Source: Fodinicurvata fenggangensis DSM 21160 (GTDB lineage: Bacteria; Pseudomonadota; Alphaproteobacteria; Kiloniellales; DSM-21159). From it: a stretch of 64,000 bases of DNA. The stretch spans positions 248,001 through 312,000 of the forward strand of contig NZ_JMLV01000001.1 of the NCBI RefSeq assembly GCF_000686045.1. Reading direction: 5' to 3'. Positions within the stretch are counted from its first letter, which is position 1, and each line of letters opens with the position of its first letter. Under the pieces are notes generated by a model. That model searched no databases and had not been told where the DNA came from. It saw only the letters and a list, made by a program, of their open reading frames with translations. Below are positions 30,727 to 40,577 of the stretch, piece by piece. Position numbers and translations under genes: made by a program.

Positions 30727-32850
30727 GTGCTGCTGCTAGGTGATTGGGTGGAGAGCGAGCGGGATCGCTGGGGGCTATGGTGCATTGTTTGCCTGGGTGG
30801 CGGCGTTGTCGGATATTTTTCACTACCAACAGAGCCTGTCCCGCTGCTTTTTCTGGCAACATTTCCAACTGTTCTCGTCCCCCTGTTTTTGGCATGGCGT
30901 TGCCAATGGGGCATACTCTACCCCCTTGTCATTCTCCTGACATTCGTGGGCGGATTTCATCTTGCTCAATTCCGGACCCATCAGGTCGCTGCTCCGGTTC
31001 TGCAGGAGGAGCTGAGCGCTGTTAGCTTGGTTGCAGAAGTGGTCTCTTCAGAGCCTGTAGCAGGCGGTGTTAGGCTGCTTCTGCGTCCAGAAAACATTGA
31101 AGGAATTGAAAATAAAAGGTATCCGCATTTCCTGCGCTTGGTCAGTCGTGGTGAAGTCCCAGAGTTGGAAGCGGGCCAGAGAATTGAAGCTCTGGCGTCA
31201 CTGGCGCCGCCGCCTCCACCGGCTGTTCCCGGAGACTACGACTTTTCGCGCGTGGCTTACTTCCAGAAAATTGGTGCGGTCGGGTTTACCTATGGAGCTC
31301 CAGACCTTATTGGACAGCGTTCAGCGGGTGCTGAGCAGGACAGCTGGAGGACACCCCTGGAAGCCTGGGCGCAATGGTGGAGCGATTCCCGGCGTCGGTT
31401 GGCCGATACTACTGTTGCGCGCTTACCTGCGCAAACAGGGGCCGTCACGGCAGCACTGCTGACTGGGCTGCGTGGTGCCATATCCGAAGAGACAAACCAG
31501 GCGATGCGTCATTCGGGGCTTGCGCACCTACTGGCTATTTCCGGGTTACATCTGGGCCTCATTGCAGGGGCAGCCTTCTTTGCCTTGCGTGCTCTCCTCT
31601 GTCTTTGGCCGGCCATTGCGCTGCGTCTGCCAACGAAGAAGATTGCAGCAGCTTCAGCTCTTATCGTTGCTTTCTGCTATCTTTTCCTGGCCGGGGCCAC
31701 GATTCCCACTCAACGCGCCTTCATTATGACCTCACTTGTCCTCGTCGCTGTGTTGCTGGACCGAACGGCCTTGACTCTCAGGTTGGTCGCGCTGGCAGCA
31801 TTGCTGGTATTGGTCCTGTCTCCCGAGAGCCTGCTCGGTGCAAGCTTTCAGATGTCATTTGCTGCTGTCACGGGCCTTATCGCTGGTTATGAAATCCTCC
31901 GTGAGCAAAGGGTCTTCTCTGATCGTGGACGGAATAATCAGGGACACCTTTCAACCGCGTTTCACTACCTGTTGGGTGTCGCACTCACCACAGTGATAGC
32001 AACCGTCGCCACGGCGCCTTTTGCGCTCTACCATTTTAATGCACTGACAAGTTATGGCCTTTTCGCAAATCTTCTGGCCGTACCGCTTACCGCATTCTGG
32101 GTGATGCCGGCTGCGCTGCTGGTCCTGCTGGCCTATCCGTTTGGCCTGGCTGGGGAAGTCTTGCCCCTGATGGGCAAGGGCGTGGAATTGGTCCTGCTTG
32201 TGGCTGGGTACATCTCTTCTCTGCCGGGTGCCCGTGTGCTTGTCCCACAAATGCCAGCCTGGGGCCTTGCATTCTGTGTCACTGGCGGGCTGTGGCTGTG
32301 TCTCTGGCGTAGTAATTGGCGTTTTGCCGGATTGCCGGTTTTCCTTGCTGGCTTGGCAACGCCGATAGTCCACAACCCACCGGACATTCTGATTGAGGAG
32401 AGTATGGAAGTGATGGCAGTGGCTGGGCCAGAGGACCTGTTGGTGCTGTCAAACCGACGCAAGGCGCGGTTTTCTTCCGACCAATGGCTTGAAAGGCGTG
32501 CACAGCACGGTTCCGTGGTCTGGCCTGAAGAGGGCCGCCATTATGGTGAATGGTTGGCCTGCGATGATCTGGGGTGTCTCTATGACAGGCAAGACAAGAG
32601 GGTAGCTTTTCCCCTGACGACGCAGGCCATGGCAGAGGACTGCCAGCCGGCCGATCTGGTCATCACAGCTAAGGATCCTCCCATTATGTGCCAACAGCAT
32701 ATAGAGGAAGAGACGCTGGTCACACGCCTCGATCTTTGGCGTAAAGGAGGTCATGCATTCTGGTTGCGTGATGACGGTATAGAGCAGCTGACGGTCAGGC
32801 AGTGGCAGGGCGACAGGCCTTGGGCTGCTTATCGGGGGCGCCCGGAATAA
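30727..32850 (+). CDS. comEC: ComEC/Rec2-type DNA uptake channel protein
   Basis: ComEC is the inner-membrane channel for single-stranded DNA in transformation. The 707-residue protein has N-terminal helices, a DUF4131-like soluble region (about 90-200) and then the Competence domain with HLLAISGLHLGLIAG and IPTQRAFIM. About ten further helices follow, with a short C-terminal soluble part (about 560-707). The C-terminal part lacks an obvious metallo-beta-lactamase HxHxDH motif. The GTG start at 30727 is the first usable codon. It ends directly against lexA, tail to tail. No other competence gene is nearby. Confidence 0.88.
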   Translation: MLLLGDWVESERDRWGLWCIVCLGGGVVGYFSLPTEPVPLLFLATFPTVLVPLFLAWRCQWGILYPLVILLTFVGGFHLAQFRTHQVAAPVLQEELSAVSLVAEVVSSEPVAGGVRLLLRPENIEGIENKRYPHFLRLVSRGEVPELEAGQRIEALASLAPPPPPAVPGDYDFSRVAYFQKIGAVGFTYGAPDLIGQRSAGAEQDSWRTPLEAWAQWWSDSRRRLADTTVARLPAQTGAVTAALLTGLRGAISEETNQAMRHSGLAHLLAISGLHLGLIAGAAFFALRALLCLWPAIALRLPTKKIAAASALIVAFCYLFLAGATIPTQRAFIMTSLVLVAVLLDRTALTLRLVALAALLVLVLSPESLLGASFQMSFAAVTGLIAGYEILREQRVFSDRGRNNQGHLSTAFHYLLGVALTTVIATVATAPFALYHFNALTSYGLFANLLAVPLTAFWVMPAALLVLLAYPFGLAGEVLPLMGKGVELVLLVAGYISSLPGARVLVPQMPAWGLAFCVTGGLWLCLWRSNWRFAGLPVFLAGLATPIVHNPPDILIEESMEVMAVAGPEDLLVLSNRRKARFSSDQWLERRAQHGSVVWPEEGRHYGEWLACDDLGCLYDRQDKRVAFPLTTQAMAEDCQPADLVITAKDPPIMCQQHIEEETLVTRLDLWRKGGHAFWLRDDGIEQLTVRQWQGDRPWAAYRGRPE

Positions 32851-33573
32851 TCAGTACTTACGGATCAGTCCGGCCAAGCGCCCCTGAATCTGGACACGGT
32901 CCGGAGGAAAGAGGCGCGTTTCATAGTGCGTGTTGGCGGGTTCCAATGCGATAGCTCCTTGGCGCTGGCGCAGGCGCTTCAAGGTGACTTCCTCTCGATC
33001 GACCAGGGCAACGACAATTTCACCATTGGCGGCCTGGTCCGTGACCTCGATTATCACCGTGTCCCCATCGAGAATACCGGCATCCACCATGGAATCGCCT
33101 TCAACCTGAAGCGCATAGTATTGGCCATGGCCAAGGAGTGTATGGGGAACTTCCGTGTAGCTGTCCGGGTCTCGCAAAGCCTCTATGGGCGTACCGGCGG
33201 CAATCTTGCCATAGAGTGGCAGGGATGCGGGATCCGAATCGGCACCGCCCGATCCAGCCGCAATCACAGGATCGGCAGCTAGTTCGTCCGGAGCATTTGC
33301 GTTTTGCCGTCCGCCTTCTATGACACTTGGTGAAAAGCTTCCATTGCCTGTATTCAATTCGCCTGGCAGGCGCAGTATTTCAATCGCCCGGGCCCGGTGG
33401 GGCAGGCGACGAATGAAATTGCGCTCTTCCAGGCCACTTATGAGACGATGGATTCCAGACTTGGACTTCAACCCAAGCGCTTCCTTCATTTCGTCAAAGG
33501 AAGGGGAGACGCCATGCTCATTCAGATGACGATGCAGGAAAAGCAAGAGTTCATGCTGCTTCTTGGTGAGCAT
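32851..33573 (-). CDS. lexA: SOS repressor LexA
   Basis: LexA represses DNA-damage genes and cleaves itself with RecA filaments. The 240-residue protein has an N-terminal winged helix ([17 protein letters not shown], about 1-65) and an Ala126-Gly127 cleavage site in KIAAGTP. The Ser161 (EGDSM) and Lys199 (VTLKRL) catalytic dyad is present. The ATG at 33573 has GGAGG 5 nt upstream. The linker (about 70-115) is longer than in E. coli LexA (202 residues), typical for alphaproteobacteria. An SOS box in its promoter indicates autoregulation. It abuts comEC with no spacer. Confidence 0.96.
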   Translation of the reverse strand: MLTKKQHELLLFLHRHLNEHGVSPSFDEMKEALGLKSKSGIHRLISGLEERNFIRRLPHRARAIEILRLPGELNTGNGSFSPSVIEGGRQNANAPDELAADPVIAAGSGGADSDPASLPLYGKIAAGTPIEALRDPDSYTEVPHTLLGHGQYYALQVEGDSMVDAGILDGDTVIIEVTDQAANGEIVVALVDREEVTLKRLRQRQGAIALEPANTHYETRLFPPDRVQIQGRLAGLIRKY

Positions 33574-33627
33574 CGCAGCCTCCGACGCCAATGACTTAAA
33601 AAAGAACGAAACGTAAACTTTCTTGAT

Positions 33628-33656
33628 GTTCTAGTATTGTTCCAGTGATTCGTCAA
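33628..33656 (-). promoter_or_regulatory. lexA promoter with SOS box GTTC-N7-GTTC
   Basis: On the plus strand, GTTC (33628-33631) and GTTC (33639-33642) are separated by exactly 7 bp, the known alphaproteobacterial LexA operator. Reading leftward, TTGACG (33656-33651), 17 bp and TAGAAC (33633-33628) make a promoter whose -10 lies inside the operator. Bound LexA would block its own gene. Confidence 0.82.
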
Positions 33657-33671
33657 GCTGCCAGAACAGGG

Positions 33672-34079
33672 TTACCGAATTTCGGTCCGGCTTTGCTTTT
33701 CACTTTTGTTAAAGGTGGCCCACCCGGCTTTGTGTGTACCGGCAGGAGGCGGTAACTGGAACTGCGCCGTATCCTGCCGATCCCTGTTTTTGTGAAGGTG
33801 GGTCTTGGCGACAAGATAGGCTGTTACCGGTGCGACAAGAAAGAGAAATATCGTGATAAGCAGCTCGTGAACAGAAAGCGTTCGCTCAATAAACGCGAAA
33901 TAGAGAATAGATGCAATCAACATACCCCCGATACCCAGGGTCGTTGCCTTGGTTGGCGCATGCAGGCGAGCCATCAGATCCGGCAACTTGCTGAGACCAA
34001 AGGAGCCAACCAGCGCAAAGACTCCGCCTACCACGATCATTGCGGATATCAGCAGCTCAATCAGAAATTCCATTGCCAT
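33672..34079 (-). CDS. mnhG: Mrp/Pha antiporter subunit G
   Basis: This is the small last subunit of the multisubunit cation/proton antiporter. It has about 135 residues and three hydrophobic helices, with the family segment LSKLPDLMARLHAPTKATTLG. A polar tail follows. The ATG at 34079 lies 9 bp after mnhF; an in-frame ATG at 34073 and a GTG at 34085 are alternatives. It is the last gene of the six-gene operon before lexA. Confidence 0.9.
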   Translation of the reverse strand: MAMEFLIELLISAMIVVGGVFALVGSFGLSKLPDLMARLHAPTKATTLGIGGMLIASILYFAFIERTLSVHELLITIFLFLVAPVTAYLVAKTHLHKNRDRQDTAQFQLPPPAGTHKAGWATFNKSEKQSRTEIR

Positions 34080-34088
34080 GCCCACTTT

Positions 34089-34358
34089 CTATTCGATGAT
34101 ATCGCCGCGCAGGAGGTACTTGCAGAAGGCGACCGTGGTAATGAAGCCGACCATGGCAAACAACAGCGCTGCCTCGAAATTGGTGCTCGATCCCTGCCAG
34201 ATGCCGAAAAGGATGAACAGGGCAATCGTGTTGATGGTCAAGGTGTCCAACGCCAGGATTCTGTTGATGGAATCCGGACCGACAATCAGGCGATGAAGAT
34301 TCATCAACACGGCCAGGCCTATGCTGATGAAACCGAAGTAAGTGGCATACTCGATCAT
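34089..34358 (-). CDS. mnhF: Mrp/Pha antiporter subunit F
   Basis: The 89-residue membrane subunit has three helices and the conserved GPDSINRILALDTLTINTIA region typical of MrpF. Its start overlaps the stop of mnhE by 4 bp, so translation is likely coupled. It works in the inner-membrane complex formed by subunits AB to G. Confidence 0.92.
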   Translation of the reverse strand: MIEYATYFGFISIGLAVLMNLHRLIVGPDSINRILALDTLTINTIALFILFGIWQGSSTNFEAALLFAMVGFITTVAFCKYLLRGDIIE

Positions 34359-34846
34359 TCGAAGATGTCCTTCAGCCGTTTTTCATAGCGGGACTTGATA
34401 CCGGTCACAGTTTCCTGTTCGTCGGTGACATTCAGGCCATGGACGAGAAGACTCTTGCCATCTGTCGAGATGTCGCTGCTGACAGTTCCTGGTGTCATCG
34501 TAATCGTGCCAGCAAGGATGGCGATAGCTTCCGGTGTGCGGATTTCCAGGGGAACCGTGAAAAAGCGTGAACGCAAATCGCGATTCCGGCGAAAGAGGAT
34601 CAGGTAAGCAACCTGTACATTCGCAACGACAATATCGTAGAGAACAACAATTATGTATTCGGCAACCTTCAAGGGATTGCGGATGGTCGGCCTGTCCGGC
34701 CAGAAACAGCTGGTCAGGATGGGAAGTATAATGCCCAATATTAGCCCCAGCACGAAGGTGGCCGGGGTAAAGGCGTTCATCAACATCATCCAGACCAGGG
34801 TCAATACCGCGGTCATGATGGGATGAGGAAAGACCTTGCGTATCAT
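34355..34846 (-). CDS. mnhE: Mrp/Pha antiporter subunit E
   Basis: The 163-residue subunit has two N-terminal hydrophobic helices and a middle segment with IVVLYDIVVANVQVAYLIL. The soluble C-terminal part has TITMTPGTVSSDIS and LLVHGLNV, characteristic of MrpE. It overlaps mnhD and mnhF by 4 bp each. It has no transport activity alone; in studied systems it supports complex assembly. Confidence 0.93.
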   Translation of the reverse strand: MIRKVFPHPIMTAVLTLVWMMLMNAFTPATFVLGLILGIILPILTSCFWPDRPTIRNPLKVAEYIIVVLYDIVVANVQVAYLILFRRNRDLRSRFFTVPLEIRTPEAIAILAGTITMTPGTVSSDISTDGKSLLVHGLNVTDEQETVTGIKSRYEKRLKDIFE

Positions 34847-36474
34847 TGCATGTCTCCTTCCTCGCCAAGGCCATCTTCCATACCGTCAGCCTCGGGCGAA
34901 CTGCCAAACCCGGATTCGACAAGTGCATCGCTTCCCAGGACGGCTTCTATATAAGGGCGACCATCCAGAAGCTGTGCAGCCGTTGTATCAAAATACTGGC
35001 TGACGGGGCCTGAGAAGGCTGTCAGCAGTCCGATCAGCCCCAACAGGAATGCCGCGGACGAAATGCCAAGTCCGCTTTCGGGACCATGCCCGTTATCCTT
35101 TCGGCTCACGCTTTCCATGGGAACGGATGGACCTGACTGGGAAGCTGCCTCTGCCTGGCTTTTCCAGAACAGTATGCTGCCAGCGCGTGAAAAGCCTATG
35201 ATATTGAACAGGCTGGTCGAAAGGATCACGACCCAGATCCATGCGACATAGGGTGTGCCGGTGGCACCGTCGAGTATCAGCAGCTTTCCGACAAATCCAC
35301 TGAGGGGTGGCATGCCGACCATGCCGATTGCCGCCAGGAAGAACAGTCCTGACAGCAGGGCCTCTCGGTGCAACGGCAAGCCGAAAGCCAGTGTATCCTG
35401 GCCGTCGCTGCGGCCATTGATGACCATCTCGGCTATGAGGAAGAGCGCGCCGGCGATGAAGGTGCTGTGCACCATGTAATAGAGGCCTGCCGAAACGGCC
35501 GCTTCGTTGAAAAGGGCAAAGGCCACCATCAGTGTGCCCATTGAGCCGATAACGGAAAAGCATATCAGATCACGCAGGGAACGGCCGGCCATAACGCCGA
35601 ACATTCCCACGACAAGGGTCACGAGGGCAGCCGGCATGATCCAGTCCTGGGCAATCCAGGCGATGTCGCCTGCATGCTCACCAAAGATAAGTGTGTAGAC
35701 TCTCAGGATCGAGTAGCCCCCCACCTTGGTCATGATCGCAAACAGTGCCGCAACGGGAGCAGCTGCAGCTGCGTATGTCGCAGGCAGCCAGAAATGCAGT
35801 GGCACAAGGGCTGCCTTGATGGCGAAGACCGTGAGAAGCAAAAGTGCACCAACCTGGACAAGTGCCAGGTTACCACTTTCGACCTGGCCCACACGCAGTG
35901 CCAGGTCGGCCATGTTCAGCGTTCCAGTCACGCCATACAGCAGGGCCATTGCCACGAGGAACAGCGAGGAGCCCATAAGATTGACGACGACATACTGCAT
36001 GCCGGACTTGAGACGTGTTGCGCCGCTGCCGTGTAGCATCAAGCCGTAGGAGGCAATCAGCAGCACCTCGAAGAAGACGAAGAGGTTGAAAAGATCGCCT
36101 GTCAGGAAAGCTCCGTTGATCCCCATGATCTGGAACTGGAAGAGGGCGTGGAAGTGTCTGCCTCGCTTGTCCCAGCCGGCAAAGCTGTAGATCAGGACAG
36201 CTAGGACCAGCAGCATGGTGACCAGGACCATGGCTGCCGACAGTCGATCCAGAACCAGGACAATGCCGAAGGGAGCCGGCCAGTTGCCAAGTTCGTAACT
36301 GTAGGGCGGATTGCCCGTGGCATGAACGACCAGGCCTACGGAAATCACGAATACCGCAAGCGCAGACAGGACCGACAGGAAGCGTTGCAAGACCAGGTCC
36401 TGACGTGCCAGCAAGACAATCAGTGCCGCAGTCAGAGCAGGCACAACAATGGGGAGAATGGTCCAGTGTGTCAT
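34843..36474 (-). CDS. mnhD: Mrp/Pha antiporter subunit D
   Basis: MrpD is related to the proton-pumping subunits NuoM/NuoN of complex I. The 543-residue protein has about 14 helices, with the conserved LFNLFVFFEVLLIASYGL region and lysines within helices (KAALVPLHFWLP). A polar Ser/Glu/Gly-rich loop interrupts the C-terminal helices (about residues 430-470), and the tail is acidic. It overlaps its neighbours by 4 bp on each side. Confidence 0.94.
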   Translation of the reverse strand: MTHWTILPIVVPALTAALIVLLARQDLVLQRFLSVLSALAVFVISVGLVVHATGNPPYSYELGNWPAPFGIVLVLDRLSAAMVLVTMLLVLAVLIYSFAGWDKRGRHFHALFQFQIMGINGAFLTGDLFNLFVFFEVLLIASYGLMLHGSGATRLKSGMQYVVVNLMGSSLFLVAMALLYGVTGTLNMADLALRVGQVESGNLALVQVGALLLLTVFAIKAALVPLHFWLPATYAAAAAPVAALFAIMTKVGGYSILRVYTLIFGEHAGDIAWIAQDWIMPAALVTLVVGMFGVMAGRSLRDLICFSVIGSMGTLMVAFALFNEAAVSAGLYYMVHSTFIAGALFLIAEMVINGRSDGQDTLAFGLPLHREALLSGLFFLAAIGMVGMPPLSGFVGKLLILDGATGTPYVAWIWVVILSTSLFNIIGFSRAGSILFWKSQAEAASQSGPSVPMESVSRKDNGHGPESGLGISSAAFLLGLIGLLTAFSGPVSQYFDTTAAQLLDGRPYIEAVLGSDALVESGFGSSPEADGMEDGLGEEGDMQ

Positions 36475-36824
36475 GAGGGGTCCCGCTGCTCCGCGGTTTC
36501 TGACCTGGTTGCGTTGATGCTGTCTTCACCTGTCTCAAGATATCCGCGCAATGCCAGCACCACGGCAAGCGCCGTCATACCGAACGCGATAACAATCGCT
36601 GTCAGGACGAGTGCCTGGGGCAGGGGGTCGGCATAGCCTGTCGCATCCTTGGATATGATTGGGGGCAGGCCAACGTTCAGGCGCCCCATCGAGAACAGCA
36701 CGAGATTCACGGCATGGGACAGCAGTGTCAGACCAAGGATGACCGGAAAGGTCCGTCCACGTAATAGAAGGTAGACGCCGCAGGCGGCGATCAGCCCGAT
36801 CCCGGAAGACACGAGCATTTCCAT
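36471..36824 (-). CDS. mnhC: Mrp/Pha antiporter subunit C
   Basis: MrpC is homologous to NuoK of complex I. The 117-residue protein has three helices and the motif LLSHAVNLVLFSMGRL. DPLPQALVLTAIVIAFGMTA contains the NuoK-like signature. It lies 3 bp after mnhAB and overlaps mnhD by 4 bp. Confidence 0.94.
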   Translation of the reverse strand: MEMLVSSGIGLIAACGVYLLLRGRTFPVILGLTLLSHAVNLVLFSMGRLNVGLPPIISKDATGYADPLPQALVLTAIVIAFGMTALAVVLALRGYLETGEDSINATRSETAEQRDPS

Positions 36825-36827
36825 GAA

Positions 36828-39659
36828 TCAGGCCTCCTTTCCATCGGTTGCTTGTTCCTGAGCCTCGTAGGCCGCATCCGCACGCCTGCCAACACGCGAC
36901 AGATTGGCCAGGGCCACCATGACGGCACCGACAACGGTCAGGAAGACTCCAACGTCGAAGCCCAGGGCCGTCGCCAATTCGAACTCGCCGATCACCGGCA
37001 GATGTACATAGGTATAGTCACTGGTCAGGAAGGGGCGCCCGGCAAACCAGGCCCCAACACCGGTCAAGCCCGCCGCCAGGACACCAGCTCCAATCAGGCC
37101 GTGATAATCGAGCTTAAGCCTGTGTTGTGCCCAGGAAAATCCGCTGGCCATGTATTGCATGAGAAGTGCGATGGAAACCACAAGACCGGCAATGAACCCA
37201 CCACCCGGCTGGTTGTGACCACGCAGGAAGATATACACACCGACCATCAACGCGAGTGGCAGAAGGACACGTGTTGCAATTACCAGGATGAAGGGATGCG
37301 GATCCATGGCACGCACTCCCTCGGGGACCCACTTGGACAGGCGTCGCTGAGCAGCGCCATGCAGGGCACTGTCTAGGAGTGCATAGATGGCCAGGGCCGC
37401 AATACCCAGTACGATGATTTCGCCAAAGGTGTCGAAACCCCTGAAGTCGACCAGGATGACGTTCACGACATTGGTGCCGCCGCCGCCCGGCTTGGATTCT
37501 GCCAGATGGTAGTCCGAGATGCTTTCGAAGCCACGGGTGGTCACGGCATAGACCAGACCCGCAACCCCCAGGCCCGCCAGTCCGGAAAGAACCAGATCCC
37601 TGAGTTTTCGCAAACTTGAGCTTTCGCGTGGGGTCTCCTTGGGCAGGAAATTCAGGGCCAGCAGCATCAGGACCACGGTCACGACCTCGACGGATATCTG
37701 CGTCAGGGCCAGATCAGGCGCCGAGAAGTAGAAGAAGGTAAGCGAAACCACCATACCGACAACACCGATAAGAATCAGGGAAAACAGCCGGTGGTGGTGG
37801 TACATCAATGTGGCGCCGAGGGCTGCGACCAGCAGCACCCAGGCCACAAGCCCGGGCCAATTGACCGGCACCATCGCCCGCTCTCCGGCACCCAGTGGTG
37901 TGCTTCCCAGATAGCCCGCAAAACCGACGGCAATGATGGCTGAAACCATCACGGCCAGATAACGCTGCAGTGAGCCGTTATGTGCAAGGGCCGTGATCTG
38001 CCCGCTGACCTTGGCTATGGCCTCGATGATAGCTTCAAATATTACCTTGGCTTCCGGCCGTGGGAAGCGTTCGCGGAAGGATTTGGCGGGAAGGTAAAGA
38101 GCCATGAGGGTCAGGCCGCCAGCCAATGCAATCATGCTCATGAACAGGGCGGGCGTGAAACCGTGCCAGATCGACAGATGATAGTCCGGCGTATTCCCAC
38201 CGGTCACGGCATCCGTGGTGATCTTGACCAGAGGTTCGGCAATCAACCCCGGTAGAAGGCCAATCAGCACAACCAGGGAAACCAGGATGAACACGGGAAG
38301 CCACATGCCAAACGGCGGATCATGCGGCTTGTGCGGGTAATCGTCCCGGACAGGGCCAAGAAAGGTATGAAAGGCAAAGCGGGCTGCATAGGCGACGGAA
38401 AACAGGGCGCCGAGCGTTGCGAAGACAGGAAGTATCCAATCCTGCCCCAGGTAGGTGGTATGCACGGCCTCCTCCAGCATCATTTCCTTGGAAATGAAGC
38501 CGTTCAACAAGGGGATGCCTGCCATCGACGCTGCCGCGACCAGGGCCAGGGTTGCCGTAATCGGCATAAGAAAAAGCAATCCGCCCAAACGCCGGATGTC
38601 GCGTGTATGCGCTTCATGGTCGACGATGCCGGCGCTCATGAAGAGTGCGGCTTTGAAAGTGGCGTGATTGAGGATGTGGAAGACGCCTGCCATCGCTGCC
38701 AGGGGTGTCCCGAAACCGAACAGCATGGTGATCAGCCCCAGATGGCTGACCGTCGAGAAAGCAAGCAGGCCCTTGAGGTCATCCTTGAAGATTGCAATCC
38801 AGGCCGAGATGATCATGGTGACGAGGCCGAAGCTGGTCACGATGTAGAACCACTCGGGCGTTCCGGAAAGCGCGGGCCAGACGCGGGCCAGCAGGAATAC
38901 GCCGGCCTTGACCATGGTCGCAGAGTGCAAATAGGCGCTGACAGGCGTTGGAGCTGCCATGGCGTGCGGCAACCAGAAGTGCAGGGGAAACTGCGCAGAC
39001 TTGGCAAATGCACCCGTCAGGATGAGCAGAAGGGCTGGGATATAGAGGCTTGAGCTACGAATCTGGTCCCCAGCCTGCAGTATCTCGCTCAGGTCATAGG
39101 AGCCGGCAATCTGTCCCAGCAGGATCATGCCACCTATCAGAGCCAGGCCGCCCCCGCCGGTTACAGCCAGAGCCATTCGCGCCCCCTGGCGCGCTTCGGG
39201 CAGATGGCGCCAGTAACCGATAAGCAGGAAGGAACTCAGGCTGGTCAATTCCCAGAAGATGAGGAGCAACAGGATGTTGTCGGAGAGCACAATCCCGACC
39301 ATCGCTCCCTGGAAGAGCATCAGATAAACGTAAAAGCGCCCCATCGGGTCGTTATGGCTTAGGTAGAAGCGGGCATAGAGTATGATAAGCAGCCCGATAC
39401 CCAGGATCAGCAGGGCGAACAGGAATCCCAGGCCATCGAGGAAGAAATTCACGTTCAGGCCGAGCTGCGGGAGCCACTCAAATCGGGCTTGAATTACCTG
39501 GCCGGAAAAGACAGCAGGCGCCTGAACCAGCAGCAGGATAAAGGCCACGAGCGTGAAGACTCCGGTGCCATAGGCGCAGGCATTGCGGCCGGAACGAATC
39601 AGGAAGGCCGGGAACAAGGCGCCGATGAAGGGCAATAAGACAATCAGTGCGAGATTCAT
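36828..39659 (-). CDS. mnhA: Fused Mrp/Pha antiporter subunits A and B
   Basis: This 943-residue protein is the largest subunit and the first gene of the operon. Residues about 1-620 are the MrpA/NuoL-like channel (FWELTSLSSFLLIGYW; KSAQFPLHFWLPHAM). The next part is the MrpA C-terminal domain. The last 150 or so residues form MrpB (RGHNQPGGGFIAGLV). The A-B fusion with C, D, E, F and G following is the six-gene 'Pha' arrangement known from rhizobia, linked to Na+ or K+ export and alkaline pH tolerance. The ATG at 39659 gives the normal N-terminus; upstream in-frame codons lack a hydrophobic start. Confidence 0.94.
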   Translation of the reverse strand: MNLALIVLLPFIGALFPAFLIRSGRNACAYGTGVFTLVAFILLLVQAPAVFSGQVIQARFEWLPQLGLNVNFFLDGLGFLFALLILGIGLLIILYARFYLSHNDPMGRFYVYLMLFQGAMVGIVLSDNILLLLIFWELTSLSSFLLIGYWRHLPEARQGARMALAVTGGGGLALIGGMILLGQIAGSYDLSEILQAGDQIRSSSLYIPALLLILTGAFAKSAQFPLHFWLPHAMAAPTPVSAYLHSATMVKAGVFLLARVWPALSGTPEWFYIVTSFGLVTMIISAWIAIFKDDLKGLLAFSTVSHLGLITMLFGFGTPLAAMAGVFHILNHATFKAALFMSAGIVDHEAHTRDIRRLGGLLFLMPITATLALVAAASMAGIPLLNGFISKEMMLEEAVHTTYLGQDWILPVFATLGALFSVAYAARFAFHTFLGPVRDDYPHKPHDPPFGMWLPVFILVSLVVLIGLLPGLIAEPLVKITTDAVTGGNTPDYHLSIWHGFTPALFMSMIALAGGLTLMALYLPAKSFRERFPRPEAKVIFEAIIEAIAKVSGQITALAHNGSLQRYLAVMVSAIIAVGFAGYLGSTPLGAGERAMVPVNWPGLVAWVLLVAALGATLMYHHHRLFSLILIGVVGMVVSLTFFYFSAPDLALTQISVEVVTVVLMLLALNFLPKETPRESSSLRKLRDLVLSGLAGLGVAGLVYAVTTRGFESISDYHLAESKPGGGGTNVVNVILVDFRGFDTFGEIIVLGIAALAIYALLDSALHGAAQRRLSKWVPEGVRAMDPHPFILVIATRVLLPLALMVGVYIFLRGHNQPGGGFIAGLVVSIALLMQYMASGFSWAQHRLKLDYHGLIGAGVLAAGLTGVGAWFAGRPFLTSDYTYVHLPVIGEFELATALGFDVGVFLTVVGAVMVALANLSRVGRRADAAYEAQEQATDGKEA

Positions 39660-39806
39660 GCTCCCCCTGCAAGCACAAAGCGTTCGATCCGGACGGCCTA
39701 GCCGCCATGAAGTGCCGCGCCAGATTAGTGACACGCGCGACGGAATCAAGAAAACCCGTACATCGCCATACGTTTTTTGCCCTGTCAGCGTGCACTCATG
39801 GGGCTA

Positions 39807-40577
39807 TCAGGAATTGCCACCTGCTTCCGGTGACCAGGGCAATAACCAGCGACAGAACCGGTCGGTCAAGAAGTAGAGCAGGAGGGCCAGGGCGGCCAGA
39901 ACAGTGAGGGCAGCAAACATGACATCGATCTGCATGCGCGCATTGGCATTCAACATCAGATGTCCCAGTCCGGCACTGGAGCCAACCCATTCACCAATGA
40001 TGGCGCCTATAGGGGCGACGGCTGCCGCAACGCGCAGCCCGGATGCCAAGGCTGGCAAGGCGGCCGGTATACGAACATGACGAAAGGTGGCCCATTTTGA
40101 TGCGCCACAAGTCTGGGCAAGATCCAGCCAACCTGTTTCTGTGCGCTGCAATCCATCATGGAAGGATGTTGTGACCGGGAAGAAGATGATCAGGCTGGCC
40201 ATGGCAATCTTGCTGGCCATGCCATAGCCTAGCCAGAGAACCAGAACGGGCGCCAAGGCGAACACGGGGATGGCCTGGCTCATGACAAGCAGAGGAAGCA
40301 GCCAGGACCGCAACGGTTGAAAGATCGCAATCATCAGTGCCGAGAAAACCCCGACAAGGCTTCCGATGAGGAAGCCCAAAAGGATTTCTACAAGGGTTAC
40401 GCCTGCATGGAAGGCAAGGCTGTTCCAACGCTCGAGCAGGACAACTCCGACCTGACCAGGCGCCGGAAGAATATATGCAGGTGCGCCTGTGACCCAGACC
40501 AGGGCCTGCCACAGTAAGAGCAGGCCTATGAGAATCCCCAATGGCCTCAGTTTTGGCCCGAACTGGGTCGCTTTCAT
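39807..40577 (-). CDS. thiX: ABC permease, thiamine-precursor type (ThiX-like)
   Basis: The 256-residue protein has six hydrophobic helices and a BPD_transp_1-type coupling loop (GASKWATFRHVRIPAALPAL). It belongs to the SsuC/ThiX group. Its start overlaps the ATPase gene by 4 bp. The TPP riboswitch upstream makes hydroxymethylpyrimidine or a related thiamine precursor the likely substrate. This is inferred from regulation; sequence alone cannot separate it from sulfonate or taurine permeases. Confidence 0.85.
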   Translation of the reverse strand: MKATQFGPKLRPLGILIGLLLLWQALVWVTGAPAYILPAPGQVGVVLLERWNSLAFHAGVTLVEILLGFLIGSLVGVFSALMIAIFQPLRSWLLPLLVMSQAIPVFALAPVLVLWLGYGMASKIAMASLIIFFPVTTSFHDGLQRTETGWLDLAQTCGASKWATFRHVRIPAALPALASGLRVAAAVAPIGAIIGEWVGSSAGLGHLMLNANARMQIDVMFAALTVLAALALLLYFLTDRFCRWLLPWSPEAGGNS

